A stretch of 64,000 bases of DNA from Ulvibacter algarum (GTDB taxonomy: Bacteria > Bacteroidota > Bacteroidia > Flavobacteriales > Flavobacteriaceae): contig CANLBJ010000003.1 in NCBI GenBank assembly GCA_947488905.1, positions 124,001-188,000 of the forward strand. Direction: 5' to 3'. Below, in pieces: positions 37,146 through 45,413 of the stretch. Under the pieces are notes generated by a model. The model saw only the letters and a list, made by a program, of their open reading frames with translations. It was not told the DNA's origin and searched no databases. The stretch's first letter is position 1; each line of letters opens with the position of its first letter. Made by a program: the position numbers and the translations under genes.

Positions 37146-38039
37146 TTAATTATTATACCCAAAACGACGTAACTGCTTATCATTGCTTCGCCAGTTTTTA
37201 TTCACTTTTACATATGTTTCAAGATGTATCTGTTTTCCGAAGAATTTTTCTAAATCTTTACGAGACTCTACACCTACTCTTTTTAACGCTGTACCTTTAT
37301 GGCCAATTATAATCCCTTTTTGTGTCTCTCGCTCTACCATAATAACACTACGTATTCTTATAATATTTTCGTCCTCAAAAAATTCTTCTGTATCAATCTC
37401 AACACTGTACGGGATTTCTTTTTTGTAATGCATTAAAATCTTTTCTCTAATGATTTCATTTACAAAAAAGCGCTCTGGCTTATCTGTCAACTGGTCTTTA
37501 GGGTAAAAAGGCGGAGATTCTGGTAGCAACTCGATTATACGATTAAATACTTGCGGAACTCCAAAATTCTCTAATGCCGAAATAGCAAATATCTCTGCAT
37601 TAGGCACCTTTTCTTGCCACAACTTTAAAGACTCTGCTAGTTGCTCTTCATTCCCTTTATCTATTTTATTTAATAGTAATAAAACAGGAATCTTAGCATT
37701 GGTTATTTTATCAAAAAACTTTTCGTCTTTTAAGTCTTTTTCTCCTAGCTCTACTAGGTATAGCAATACATCTGCATCTTCAAAAGCAGATTTCACAAAC
37801 CCCATCATACTTGCTTGAAGTTCGTAAGCTGGTTTTAAAATTCCAGGAGTGTCACTTAATAACATTTGAAAATCATCTCCATTTACAATACCCAAAATAC
37901 GGTGTCTTGTTGTCTGTGCTTTACTCGTTATTATAGAAAGTCGTTCTCCCACAAAAGCGTTCATCAATGTGCTTTTTCCTACATTAGGATTTCCTATTAT
38001 ATTTACAAAACCTGCTCTATGTGGTTTATTTTCTGTCAT
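37146..38039 (-). CDS. era: GTPase Era
   Basis: Ribosome-assembly GTPase that binds the 3' end of 16S rRNA. The 297-residue protein has G1 GNPNVGKST, G3 DTPG, G4 LNKID and a C-terminal KH domain with GIIIGHKGTALKRVG. Length matches the family. A TATTTTTG word (38085-38092, minus strand) upstream may be its -7 element; a short hairpin (AACACT/AGTGTT) lies in the putative leader at about 38062-38081. Confidence 0.96.
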   Translation of the reverse strand: MTENKPHRAGFVNIIGNPNVGKSTLMNAFVGERLSIITSKAQTTRHRILGIVNGDDFQMLLSDTPGILKPAYELQASMMGFVKSAFEDADVLLYLVELGEKDLKDEKFFDKITNAKIPVLLLLNKIDKGNEEQLAESLKLWQEKVPNAEIFAISALENFGVPQVFNRIIELLPESPPFYPKDQLTDKPERFFVNEIIREKILMHYKKEIPYSVEIDTEEFFEDENIIRIRSVIMVERETQKGIIIGHKGTALKRVGVESRKDLEKFFGKQIHLETYVKVNKNWRSNDKQLRRFGYNN

Positions 38040-38224
38040 CTAATTATCTTAAATCTATTTTAAACACTAAAAAAAAGTGTTCAGCAAAAATACTTTAAAT
38101 AAACGTAAGGGTGTAAATGTTTAATATTTCTTAAATGACCTATTAAAACAATATTTTAATAACTTCGCTACTAAGCATAACTTCTGCTTTAAAAACGATT
38201 GCAAACAAAAATACAAATGCAAGT

Positions 38225-41014
38225 ATGAGTAAAAAGTTTTATTTGATGGCAGGGAGCGTTATGCTTGTTATGGTGGTAATTCTTATATGGTTTACATATA
38301 GACTCAACAACTTAAAAGGTGATGGTATTAGATGGGACGAGCGTCTTGTTACTTGGCAAGATTTTCAGTTAGCAGATCAAGTTTTTGAAGACTATGATGC
38401 AAATATATCATCAGAGATTGTGTCGCCTTCACGTTTCAGCAGTGATAAAAACCTAGTCTTTGCCATAATGTATCCTGAGTACTCTAATAGAACTTCAGAT
38501 GCACACACAAGTGAGCAATTATTAATACACGAGCAATATCATTTTAATATTACAGAATATCACGCAAGATTACTGCGTAAAAAACTTGTAGATAGAGGCG
38601 AGAAACAACTCTCCCCCTCTAATATTAAATATTACCTTAATGACATAAATGATCGCTTAATTCAAATGCAAGAAGACTATGATAATGAGTCTGATCATAA
38701 TGGAGAGACAGAAGGACAACGCTACTGGGAGCTAAAAATAGATGATTTGCTACGCCAGACTGCATATTATGCAAATCCAGATTTAGAATCTTATTATAAT
38801 TTCAGAAAACCAGAAACTCGTTTTTACAGAAAAATCTATAGTACCGTAAGGCAAAAAATTCTTAAATCTTATCCCGCTCTAGCTAGTGACACATTAAACG
38901 GCATAAGCTATGAAGTTATTGAGCGTAAAAACCAAACAATAGTAAAACACCGCAATAATGGCGCACTAGAAATTGGGGGAGATTTAAATGCTGCAATTAC
39001 TGTTATAGACTACAATGATACACAAACAGTACTACATTTTTTAGACAAAGACAGTATCCCTATTAAAGATAGAAATTACACAAAACTAGTGATAGACTCA
39101 CCAGAGGATGCCACAATGATTTCTACATATTACAATACAGAAGGAAAACGCACTCACGGTTCTTATGAAGGAAACCCGCAAACCAATGTTTATAAAAAAG
39201 TATGGAAATACTCAAAAGACTTATCACAAGCAAAAGTCACATTTCTTGACTTAAATGACAAACCCACATTTTTAGACAATCATATTTATAAATACGTTCG
39301 TGATTTTGACACTTTAGGCCGCTCTATTGGGATTATTCAACTTGATATCAATGGAAAAATGAGAATGGATCAAGATTTTTCTGCTGCCTATAAGTACTCT
39401 TATGACGAGAATAATAACATGACTCGACTACGCTTATATGACGAGAACAATGATTTTGTAACTCAAGTGCTTGCTTCAAACCTTTCTTATGAGTTTGATT
39501 CCCGCGGAAATGTTATTTCAAGAAAAACATTAGACAAAGAAGGACAACCAGCTATTGACAATAATGGTGTTTCTAGCTATGAATACAACTATGACAATCG
39601 TGATAATTTAACGAGTGTTAAACGCTTCAACACTATAAACAAACCTACACTAGATGCCGGAAATGTTTTTCAAGAAATTACAGATTATGACAAGCAAGAC
39701 CGCTTAATTTTTAAAGCAGATTATTACCCAAAATATGTTTTAAAATTTAACGATAATCTGGTAGGAGCAACTCACATTAAATATCTAGCAGACAGCCTTA
39801 AAGTGACCTATAACAAAGATGGTTACAACTATACCTTTGCCGCAAATGACTCAATAGCCATCACAAAAGAATACCTAAACAAAAAGGGCAATGTAGAAAA
39901 ACGTTCTTATTTAAACAGTGAAGAAAAGCCAGCTCAAATGGAAGATCATGCTGTTAGTTTTATAATGCAATATGATGATCGCGGCAATCTATTGTTAGAA
40001 AAAGGATTAGATTCACTAGGTGCAACTTTTACCAGATCTAATAATGTTGCTAGTATCGCTTATGAGTATGACATTAATAATAATAAGACTAAAGTCACCT
40101 ATCTAGATAAAGCAGACGCTCCCGTAAACTCAGACACTGGAGAAGCTATAATAGTCTATAAATACAACGACAAAAACTTACTTCTTGAAAAGAGAAACTA
40201 CAATACAAACAATGAGCCTGTATTAGTAGATGACGCTTATAAAACTACTTATGAGCATAATCGTTTTGATAAAGACAGTATTATTAAACAATACAACACT
40301 GCAAACACGCTTAAAAGTAGAATAGCTTTAACCCGACTATTCTACAATAAATATGGCAATCAAATTAAAGAAACATACCACACAGCCTCTGGTAATAGAA
40401 CCGTAAATTTTTCTGGAGTGAGCAGGATAGATTTCGTTTTTGATGATAGACAAGCTAATATTGGTACAAGATATTATAACACTACAGATAGACTACAGAA
40501 CAACTCGCAAGGTTATGCCATTATAAAAAAGAAATTAAATGACTGTAACTTTGTAAAAGAAGAATCTTATTTCAACTCAAGAAACCAACCCGTTAATGGG
40601 GAAATGGGCTATCATAAAGCAACCTATAAATGGAATGAAATGGGTGTAACGAGCGTCAACACTACATACGACAAATATGGAAACCTCTGGGAGAACGATA
40701 ACGGAATAGCCATTTATAAATTTGACTATTTCCCATCTATTATGGACAGTGTCGTTACCTTTTATGACCGTAAAAATGAGTTAACAGAAGACCTAGATGG
40801 TATCGCAAAAATCACATACTTAAAAACAATGAATGCTTTATACTATACAGATCTAGAGTATGATAAGACAGGAAAATTATTAAATGCTCTTGAACCAATG
40901 GACACCTCTGAGTTTGAAGTAGACTTAGACACTATGCCAAAAACTCAATTTTCTGTAAAATTAGACGAACTACAAGAATTAATTAACGAAGAACTAAGCG
41001 ATGAAAGCAACTAA
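38225..41014 (+). CDS. Large membrane-anchored protein with HExxH motif and YD-like repeats
   Basis: A 929-residue protein with an N-terminal membrane anchor (about 5-25). It carries a HEQYH motif at 102-106 followed by a helix EYHARLLRKKL, resembling DUF922-type putative zinc peptidases. From about residue 240 to 890 it has many degenerate units with the pattern Y-x-YDxxNNxxxxxxLDxxxxPxxDxxGxxxxxY, reminiscent of RHS/YD repeats. It ends in an acidic tail. There is no C-terminal RHS core or toxin domain. The end overlaps mqo by 14 bp. I do not recognise a described family for the whole architecture. Confidence 0.75.
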   Translation: MSKKFYLMAGSVMLVMVVILIWFTYRLNNLKGDGIRWDERLVTWQDFQLADQVFEDYDANISSEIVSPSRFSSDKNLVFAIMYPEYSNRTSDAHTSEQLLIHEQYHFNITEYHARLLRKKLVDRGEKQLSPSNIKYYLNDINDRLIQMQEDYDNESDHNGETEGQRYWELKIDDLLRQTAYYANPDLESYYNFRKPETRFYRKIYSTVRQKILKSYPALASDTLNGISYEVIERKNQTIVKHRNNGALEIGGDLNAAITVIDYNDTQTVLHFLDKDSIPIKDRNYTKLVIDSPEDATMISTYYNTEGKRTHGSYEGNPQTNVYKKVWKYSKDLSQAKVTFLDLNDKPTFLDNHIYKYVRDFDTLGRSIGIIQLDINGKMRMDQDFSAAYKYSYDENNNMTRLRLYDENNDFVTQVLASNLSYEFDSRGNVISRKTLDKEGQPAIDNNGVSSYEYNYDNRDNLTSVKRFNTINKPTLDAGNVFQEITDYDKQDRLIFKADYYPKYVLKFNDNLVGATHIKYLADSLKVTYNKDGYNYTFAANDSIAITKEYLNKKGNVEKRSYLNSEEKPAQMEDHAVSFIMQYDDRGNLLLEKGLDSLGATFTRSNNVASIAYEYDINNNKTKVTYLDKADAPVNSDTGEAIIVYKYNDKNLLLEKRNYNTNNEPVLVDDAYKTTYEHNRFDKDSIIKQYNTANTLKSRIALTRLFYNKYGNQIKETYHTASGNRTVNFSGVSRIDFVFDDRQANIGTRYYNTTDRLQNNSQGYAIIKKKLNDCNFVKEESYFNSRNQPVNGEMGYHKATYKWNEMGVTSVNTTYDKYGNLWENDNGIAIYKFDYFPSIMDSVVTFYDRKNELTEDLDGIAKITYLKTMNALYYTDLEYDKTGKLLNALEPMDTSEFEVDLDTMPKTQFSVKLDELQELINEELSDESN

Positions 41015-42482
41015 CAATATTAAAAAATACGACCTCATCTGTGTAGGTGGCGGCATCATGAGCGCTACCCTTGCACTTCTTGCAAAAATGCTCAACCCAA
41101 AGATGGATATTCTTATTCTTGAGAGGCTTGATAAAGTTGCCCAAGAAAGCAGTGCTGCCTGGAACAATGCAGGTACAGGGCACTCTGCTCTTTGCGAACT
41201 CAATTATTGCCCAGAAAATGAACACGGAGTAGATATAAGTAAAGCTGTAAATATTTGTAACCAGTTTGAAATCTCAAAACAATTCTGGAGCTATCTCACA
41301 GAACAAGGCTTTATTAAAGATCCAAAATCATTTATAAACCCAGTTAAACATCACAGCTGGGTGCAAGGTGAAGAAAACGCTAGTTACCTCAAAAAAAGAT
41401 ATGAGGTAATGAAAGAACATTTTATGTTTGACAGCATAGAGTTTACAGAGTCTATTGAAAAAATGAAAGAATGGTTCCCGCTCATTATGCACAACCGCAC
41501 AGAAGATGAGATAATGGCAGCTTCAAGAATGAACCGTGGTGCAGAGATGAACTACGGCGCACTCACAGAACAACTCTTTAAGATTCTAGAAACAGAATAT
41601 GACACAAAAGTTCAATGCAATATGGAAGTCCTTGACATTGATCCAGATGATGAAGTAGAATGGTTTGCAAAAGTAAAAGATCTAAAAACAGATGAAGAGC
41701 TTGAGTTTGATGCACATCACGTTTTTATAGGAGCTGGAGGCGCAAGCTTATTGCTTTTACAAAAAGTAGAAATTGATGAAAAAGAAGGATACGGTGGTTT
41801 TCCTGTGAGTGGGCAATGGTTAGTGTGCAAAAATCGTGAGATCATTGAGCAACATAATGCAAAAGTATACAGTAAAGCAGGGCCTAATGACCCTCCTATG
41901 TCTACACCTCATTTAGATACAAGATACATAAACGGAAAAAGAGAACTTCTTTTTGGACCATTTGCAGGTTTCAGTCCTAAATTTTTAAAAGAGGGGTCTA
42001 ATTTTGATTTATTAAAATCTGTGAAATTCGACAACATCTCTCCACTACTTGGAGCTTTCTGGAAAAACTTACCATTAACAAAATACCTTGTTGAACAAGT
42101 CACTATGTCTTTTGATGATCGTATGAACGATTTACGCAAATTTGTTAAAGATGCAAAAAATGAAGATTGGGAAATCATTCACGCAGGGCAACGCGTACAA
42201 ATTATAAAAAAAGACGACTTTACCGGTGGTGAGTTACAATTTGGCACAGAAGTAATAAGCAGTAAAGACGGTAGTATTACTTGCCTATTAGGAGCCTCTC
42301 CAGGAGCATCAACAGCTACCTACATAATGTTACAAGTATTAGAAAAAGCTTTTCCTGAAATACTACATTCAGAAAAAAACAAAGAACTAATTGAGGCTAT
42401 TGTACCTACATATGGTAAAGAACCTAATCCCGTTTTATTCAATAAAAACCTAGTAAGATCAAAAGAACTTCTGAAACTTTAA
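41001..42482 (+). CDS. mqo: Malate:quinone oxidoreductase Mqo
   Basis: FAD-dependent, membrane-associated enzyme that oxidises malate to oxaloacetate and passes electrons to quinone. The 493-residue protein has the FAD-binding GGGIMSATLA loop near the N-terminus, then ESSAAWNNAGTGHSALCELNY, SRMNRGAEMNYGALTEQL and CLLGASPGASTATYIML, all typical of Mqo. It replaces or complements NAD-dependent malate dehydrogenase. The 14-bp overlap with the preceding repeat protein implies coupled translation. Confidence 0.95.
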   Translation: MKATNNIKKYDLICVGGGIMSATLALLAKMLNPKMDILILERLDKVAQESSAAWNNAGTGHSALCELNYCPENEHGVDISKAVNICNQFEISKQFWSYLTEQGFIKDPKSFINPVKHHSWVQGEENASYLKKRYEVMKEHFMFDSIEFTESIEKMKEWFPLIMHNRTEDEIMAASRMNRGAEMNYGALTEQLFKILETEYDTKVQCNMEVLDIDPDDEVEWFAKVKDLKTDEELEFDAHHVFIGAGGASLLLLQKVEIDEKEGYGGFPVSGQWLVCKNREIIEQHNAKVYSKAGPNDPPMSTPHLDTRYINGKRELLFGPFAGFSPKFLKEGSNFDLLKSVKFDNISPLLGAFWKNLPLTKYLVEQVTMSFDDRMNDLRKFVKDAKNEDWEIIHAGQRVQIIKKDDFTGGELQFGTEVISSKDGSITCLLGASPGASTATYIMLQVLEKAFPEILHSEKNKELIEAIVPTYGKEPNPVLFNKNLVRSKELLKL

Positions 42483-42504
42483 ATAATTAATAATTGTTAA
42501 ATTT

Positions 42505-42534
42505 TGTTTAACGTTAATTGTTAATCGTTAAACA
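42505..42534. promoter_or_regulatory. Candidate operator: inverted repeat TGTTTAACG-N12-CGTTAAACA
   Basis: A perfect 9-bp inverted repeat spaced by 12 bp lies about 70 bp upstream of the first small gene of the photolyase operon. A further TTGTTAA lies in its centre. A TTGCGT at 42544 and TATACT at 42565 follow, loosely promoter-like. The location suggests a binding site for a regulator of the operon. A MerR-type light regulator is one possibility, but no regulator gene is in the window. Confidence 0.5.
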
Positions 42535-42601
42535 TTTCATATCTTGCGTGACCACAATAAGAAGTATACTTTAATGATTTCTTATTTCAAAACCCTAAGA
42601 T

Positions 42602-42766
42602 ATGTTTGGATTGTTTAAGAAAAAAAGTGAATTTGAAAAATTAGACCTTCAGTATAAAAAACTGCTCAAAGAGGCTCACCAACTGTCTACCACAAACAGA
42701 AAATTGAGTGATCAAAAAATGAGTGAAGCAGACGCCATATCTAAACAAATGGAATCATTAGTTTAA
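42602..42766 (+). CDS. Small Lacal_2735-family-like protein
   Basis: A 54-residue open frame starting MFGLFKKKSEFEKLDLQYKK and ending KQMESLV. It is predicted to be helical with a charged amphipathic pattern (KLLKEAHQLSTTNRKLSDQKM). Proteins of this size and sequence style (Lacal_2735 family, unknown function) are common in Flavobacteriaceae; recognition is from memory. It precedes the DUF2452 gene by 5 bp and is the first gene of the photolyase operon. Confidence 0.75.
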   Translation: MFGLFKKKSEFEKLDLQYKKLLKEAHQLSTTNRKLSDQKMSEADAISKQMESLV

Positions 42767-42771
42767 GAATC

Positions 42772-43176
42772 ATGAGCACAAAAAAACCAGATAGCGTAGT
42801 CTTTAATACAGCATTAGAGAAATACGATGCTTCTTTAAAGCCTTACCCTACTAATCTAGGAGCGCCACGTATAGAAATACCTGACACAAACGCCTGGAAA
42901 AACAGAAGCATTGCAAATGTTAACCATCAACTTAAAACAAAATTTGATGGCCTAAAAGCAGAGTATGAGTCTATGTTAGAAACACTTGAGTTTAATCAAA
43001 AAATATTTAACTCAAAATTCTCTTTTGAACCTATTGTTGGCCAGACATATCATCTTTATCTCAAAGAAGATCAAACACATTTTTTATCAGTTTTAGCTCC
43101 TTCAGAATGTTCTTTCAATTTTCAGGGTAGCTTTTATCTTAATGCAGAACAATTATGGCAAAAAACAGCTATTTAA
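42772..43176 (+). CDS. DUF2452-like protein
   Basis: A 134-residue soluble protein: KYDASLKPYPTNLGAPRIEIPDT at the N-terminus and a C-terminal half with FSFEPIVGQTYHLYLKED and a Trp-containing end (NAEQLWQKTAI). It matches what I recall of DUF2452, of unknown function and often encoded near photolyases. It overlaps the next gene by 22 bp. Confidence 0.75.
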   Translation: MSTKKPDSVVFNTALEKYDASLKPYPTNLGAPRIEIPDTNAWKNRSIANVNHQLKTKFDGLKAEYESMLETLEFNQKIFNSKFSFEPIVGQTYHLYLKEDQTHFLSVLAPSECSFNFQGSFYLNAEQLWQKTAI

Positions 43177-43472
43177 ACGAACTTCAACTAGACGATCGCA
43201 CTTTTACTGAAAGAGAAATGGATCGTATTATAGAAATGGCTTGGGAAGACCGAACACCATTTTCTGCAATCACCTTTCAATTTAATGTTACAGAAAAAGA
43301 GGTGATTACTTTAATGCGTCGCAACCTCAAAGAAGGTAGTTTTAAACGATGGCGCAAACGTGTAAATAGTGGTGTTAGCCAAAAACATTTAAAAAAGAGA
43401 AGTGATGACATTACTCGTTTTAAATCTAGTAGTCAACGCCAGATAACTGGAAATAAAATAAGTAAAAGATAA
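43155..43472 (+). CDS. TIGR03643/DUF2805-like protein
   Basis: A 105-residue basic protein with a central helix-turn-helix-like stretch (TPFSAITFQFNVTEKEVITLMRRNLKEGSFKRW) and the characteristic MDRIIEMAWEDRTPF. The TIGR03643 family is small, of unknown function and repeatedly found beside photolyase and DUF2256 genes. The basic C-terminus suggests nucleic-acid binding, which is inference only. It follows DUF2452 with overlap and precedes the FAD-domain protein by 17 bp. Confidence 0.82.
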   Translation: MAKNSYLNELQLDDRTFTEREMDRIIEMAWEDRTPFSAITFQFNVTEKEVITLMRRNLKEGSFKRWRKRVNSGVSQKHLKKRSDDITRFKSSSQRQITGNKISKR

Positions 43473-43489
43473 CAAGTAAAAACACCGCA

Positions 43490-44617
43490 ATGGAAGAACA
43501 TCTCAATTACAATTTCCCTACTTCTTATGCAGAAATATTAAAACGTGTTGCTAGCGTACAACCCAGAAAATATGCTCGCGATCGTAATTTTATAGATGGA
43601 GCAGTAACACAACTATCGCCGTATATTTCGAGAGGTGTAATCTCTACAAAAATGGTTTACAATCACTTAAAATCATTAAACTTAGAATTCTCTAACATAG
43701 AAAAATTAACCCAAGAACTTGCTTGGCGAGACTACTGGCAACAAGTTTGGATTGACAAAGGTAATGACATTGATAAAGATTTAAGGCACCAACAACCCGA
43801 TGTTGATAATCAAGAGATAGCAACTGTTATTGTAGAAGCAACTACAAATATTGAAGCCATTGACTTAGCTATAAACGCATTTTACAAAACCGGTTATTTA
43901 CACAATCACTTACGCATGTACATCTCAGCAATATGCTGTAATATGGCAAAAAACCATTGGCATCTTCCTGCGCAGTGGATGTATTATCATTTACTAGATG
44001 GAGATTGGGCAAGTAACGCACTTAGCTGGCAATGGGTAGCGGGCAGCAATAGCAATAAAAAGTATGTTGCTAACCAAGAGAACATAAATAAATACTGTCA
44101 CACAGATGAGAAAGGCACTTTTATAGATGTGCCTTATGAGTCATTTCAAGATTTTAAAACGCCATCAGTATTAAAAGAGACATCTAAGCCGTCACTTAAA
44201 ACAACATTGCCCAAAGGTGACGTGCTAGACATTTCAGAAGGGAAACCAACATATCTTTTTACGTATTATAACCTAGACCCAAAATGGGCGCCAGATGATG
44301 CTAATAAAGTTTTTATTCTAGAACCATCGCATTTTGATAAATATCCCGTAGGTAAAAAACCACTTGATTTTGCTATTGAGTTATCTCAAAACATAAAAGG
44401 GTTGCAAATCTTTGTGGGCGAATTTAGTATGTTAAAAGACCAATATCCTAAGACCCTTTTTCACTATAAAGAGCACCCAACTAATAATCATTTTGATGGA
44501 GAAGAACATCCTAGAGACTGGATGTTTGATGTTAAAGGGTATTACAAATCTTTCTTTAGTTTCTGGAAAAAATGTAAGAAAGAAATCAAACTTAAAGAGA
44601 AAGAAGATACTTTATGA
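43490..44617 (+). CDS. Photolyase-related FAD-binding protein with domains in unusual order
   Basis: A 375-residue protein whose first about 220 residues match the C-terminal FAD-binding half of photolyases and cryptochromes: GAVTQLSPYISRGVIS, ELAWRDYWQQVW, GYLHNHLRMYI and DWASNALSWQWVAG. The N-terminal alpha/beta antenna domain is missing. The C-terminal about 110 residues (LFTYYNLDPKW...NKVFILEPSHFDKYP) look like an alpha/beta domain of photolyase type, which would be a circular permutation. It overlaps the flavin reductase gene by 4 bp. Repair or signalling activity is not determined. Confidence 0.78.
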   Translation: MEEHLNYNFPTSYAEILKRVASVQPRKYARDRNFIDGAVTQLSPYISRGVISTKMVYNHLKSLNLEFSNIEKLTQELAWRDYWQQVWIDKGNDIDKDLRHQQPDVDNQEIATVIVEATTNIEAIDLAINAFYKTGYLHNHLRMYISAICCNMAKNHWHLPAQWMYYHLLDGDWASNALSWQWVAGSNSNKKYVANQENINKYCHTDEKGTFIDVPYESFQDFKTPSVLKETSKPSLKTTLPKGDVLDISEGKPTYLFTYYNLDPKWAPDDANKVFILEPSHFDKYPVGKKPLDFAIELSQNIKGLQIFVGEFSMLKDQYPKTLFHYKEHPTNNHFDGEEHPRDWMFDVKGYYKSFFSFWKKCKKEIKLKEKEDTL

Positions 44618-45243
44618 AATTAACTAAACAAGATATTGCAAATTTAGATCGAGTTACTAGACTTAAAATAATCAATGCAGTAACAGGTGTTAAACCAGCA
44701 AATCTGATAGCTACTGTAGGTAAAAATGGCACAACAAATGTTGCCATCTTTAGTTCTGTAGTGCATCTAGGTAGTAACCCACCATTGCTAGGTTTTATAA
44801 TGAGACCACAAGGTGATGTATCTAGTGACACCTATCAAAATATTATGACCTCAAAAACTTATACTATAAATCATATTCATCCAGAATTTGTAAAAAGAGG
44901 GCACTATACTTCTGCTAAGTTTGATACAGAGATCTCAGAGTTTGAGCGTTGTAATCTTACCGAAGAATACTTGGCAAACTTTAAGGCTCCATTTGTAAAA
45001 GAGAGCACATTTAAAATGGGTTTAAAATTTCAGCAAGAAATAAAAATAGAATTGAACAAAACTTCACTAATCATAGGTGAAATAGAACATCTCATTATTC
45101 CAGAAAAAGCAATTAACGAGCAAAGTGACATTAATCTTGAAGACTCAAACACCGTTGGCATCTCTGGCTTAAACAGCTATTATAGCCTTAAAAAAATAGC
45201 TGATCATCCCTACGCACGAGAATCAGAAACGCCACAGTTTTAA
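44614..45243 (+). CDS. Flavin reductase-like protein
   Basis: A 209-residue FMN-binding split-barrel protein of the flavin reductase family, with [38 protein letters not shown] (read as consecutive family segments) near the N-terminus and [11 protein letters not shown] in the middle. Such proteins reduce or bind flavins. Its place beside two FAD photolyase-type genes suggests it may supply reduced flavin, which is inference. Confidence 0.85.
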   Translation: MKLTKQDIANLDRVTRLKIINAVTGVKPANLIATVGKNGTTNVAIFSSVVHLGSNPPLLGFIMRPQGDVSSDTYQNIMTSKTYTINHIHPEFVKRGHYTSAKFDTEISEFERCNLTEEYLANFKAPFVKESTFKMGLKFQQEIKIELNKTSLIIGEIEHLIIPEKAINEQSDINLEDSNTVGISGLNSYYSLKKIADHPYARESETPQF

Positions 45244-45244
45244 T

Positions 45245-45388
45245 ATGAAAAAACAACACCTTCCAGAAAAAACATGTCCCGTATGTGAGCGTCCTTTTAC
45301 GTGGCGTAAAAAGTGGGAACGAAACTGGGATAATGTTATCTATTGTGGTGAAAAATGCCGAAGAAACAAAACGAGTAGCAACTTATAA
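45245..45388 (+). CDS. DUF2256 small zinc-ribbon-like protein
   Basis: A 47-residue open frame with two Cys pairs: [16 protein letters not shown] and [11 protein letters not shown]. The sequence matches DUF2256, a small conserved family of unknown function encoded next to photolyases. It starts one base after the flavin reductase stop codon and ends 25 bp before the cryptochrome/photolyase start. Zinc binding by the four cysteines is likely but inferred. Confidence 0.88.
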   Translation: MKKQHLPEKTCPVCERPFTWRKKWERNWDNVIYCGEKCRRNKTSSNL

Positions 45389-45413
45389 ACAAAGGCTTTT
45401 AAAATTAAAAAAA

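Noticed and set aside
37231-37250. TTTTCCGAAGAATTT in era as another copy of the recurrent word
   Set aside because: It encodes the conserved FFGKQ of Era and departs from the consensus after CGAAG, so codon constraint explains it.
38225-41014. RHS toxin / polymorphic toxin
   Set aside because: There are YD-like repeats but no RHS core motif, no C-terminal toxin domain and no immunity gene; the next gene is mqo.
45285-45413. Longer start of the cryptochrome/photolyase gene
   Set aside because: It overlaps the DUF2256 gene in another frame, and the typical VAVIFPHQ start of the family is at 45414.
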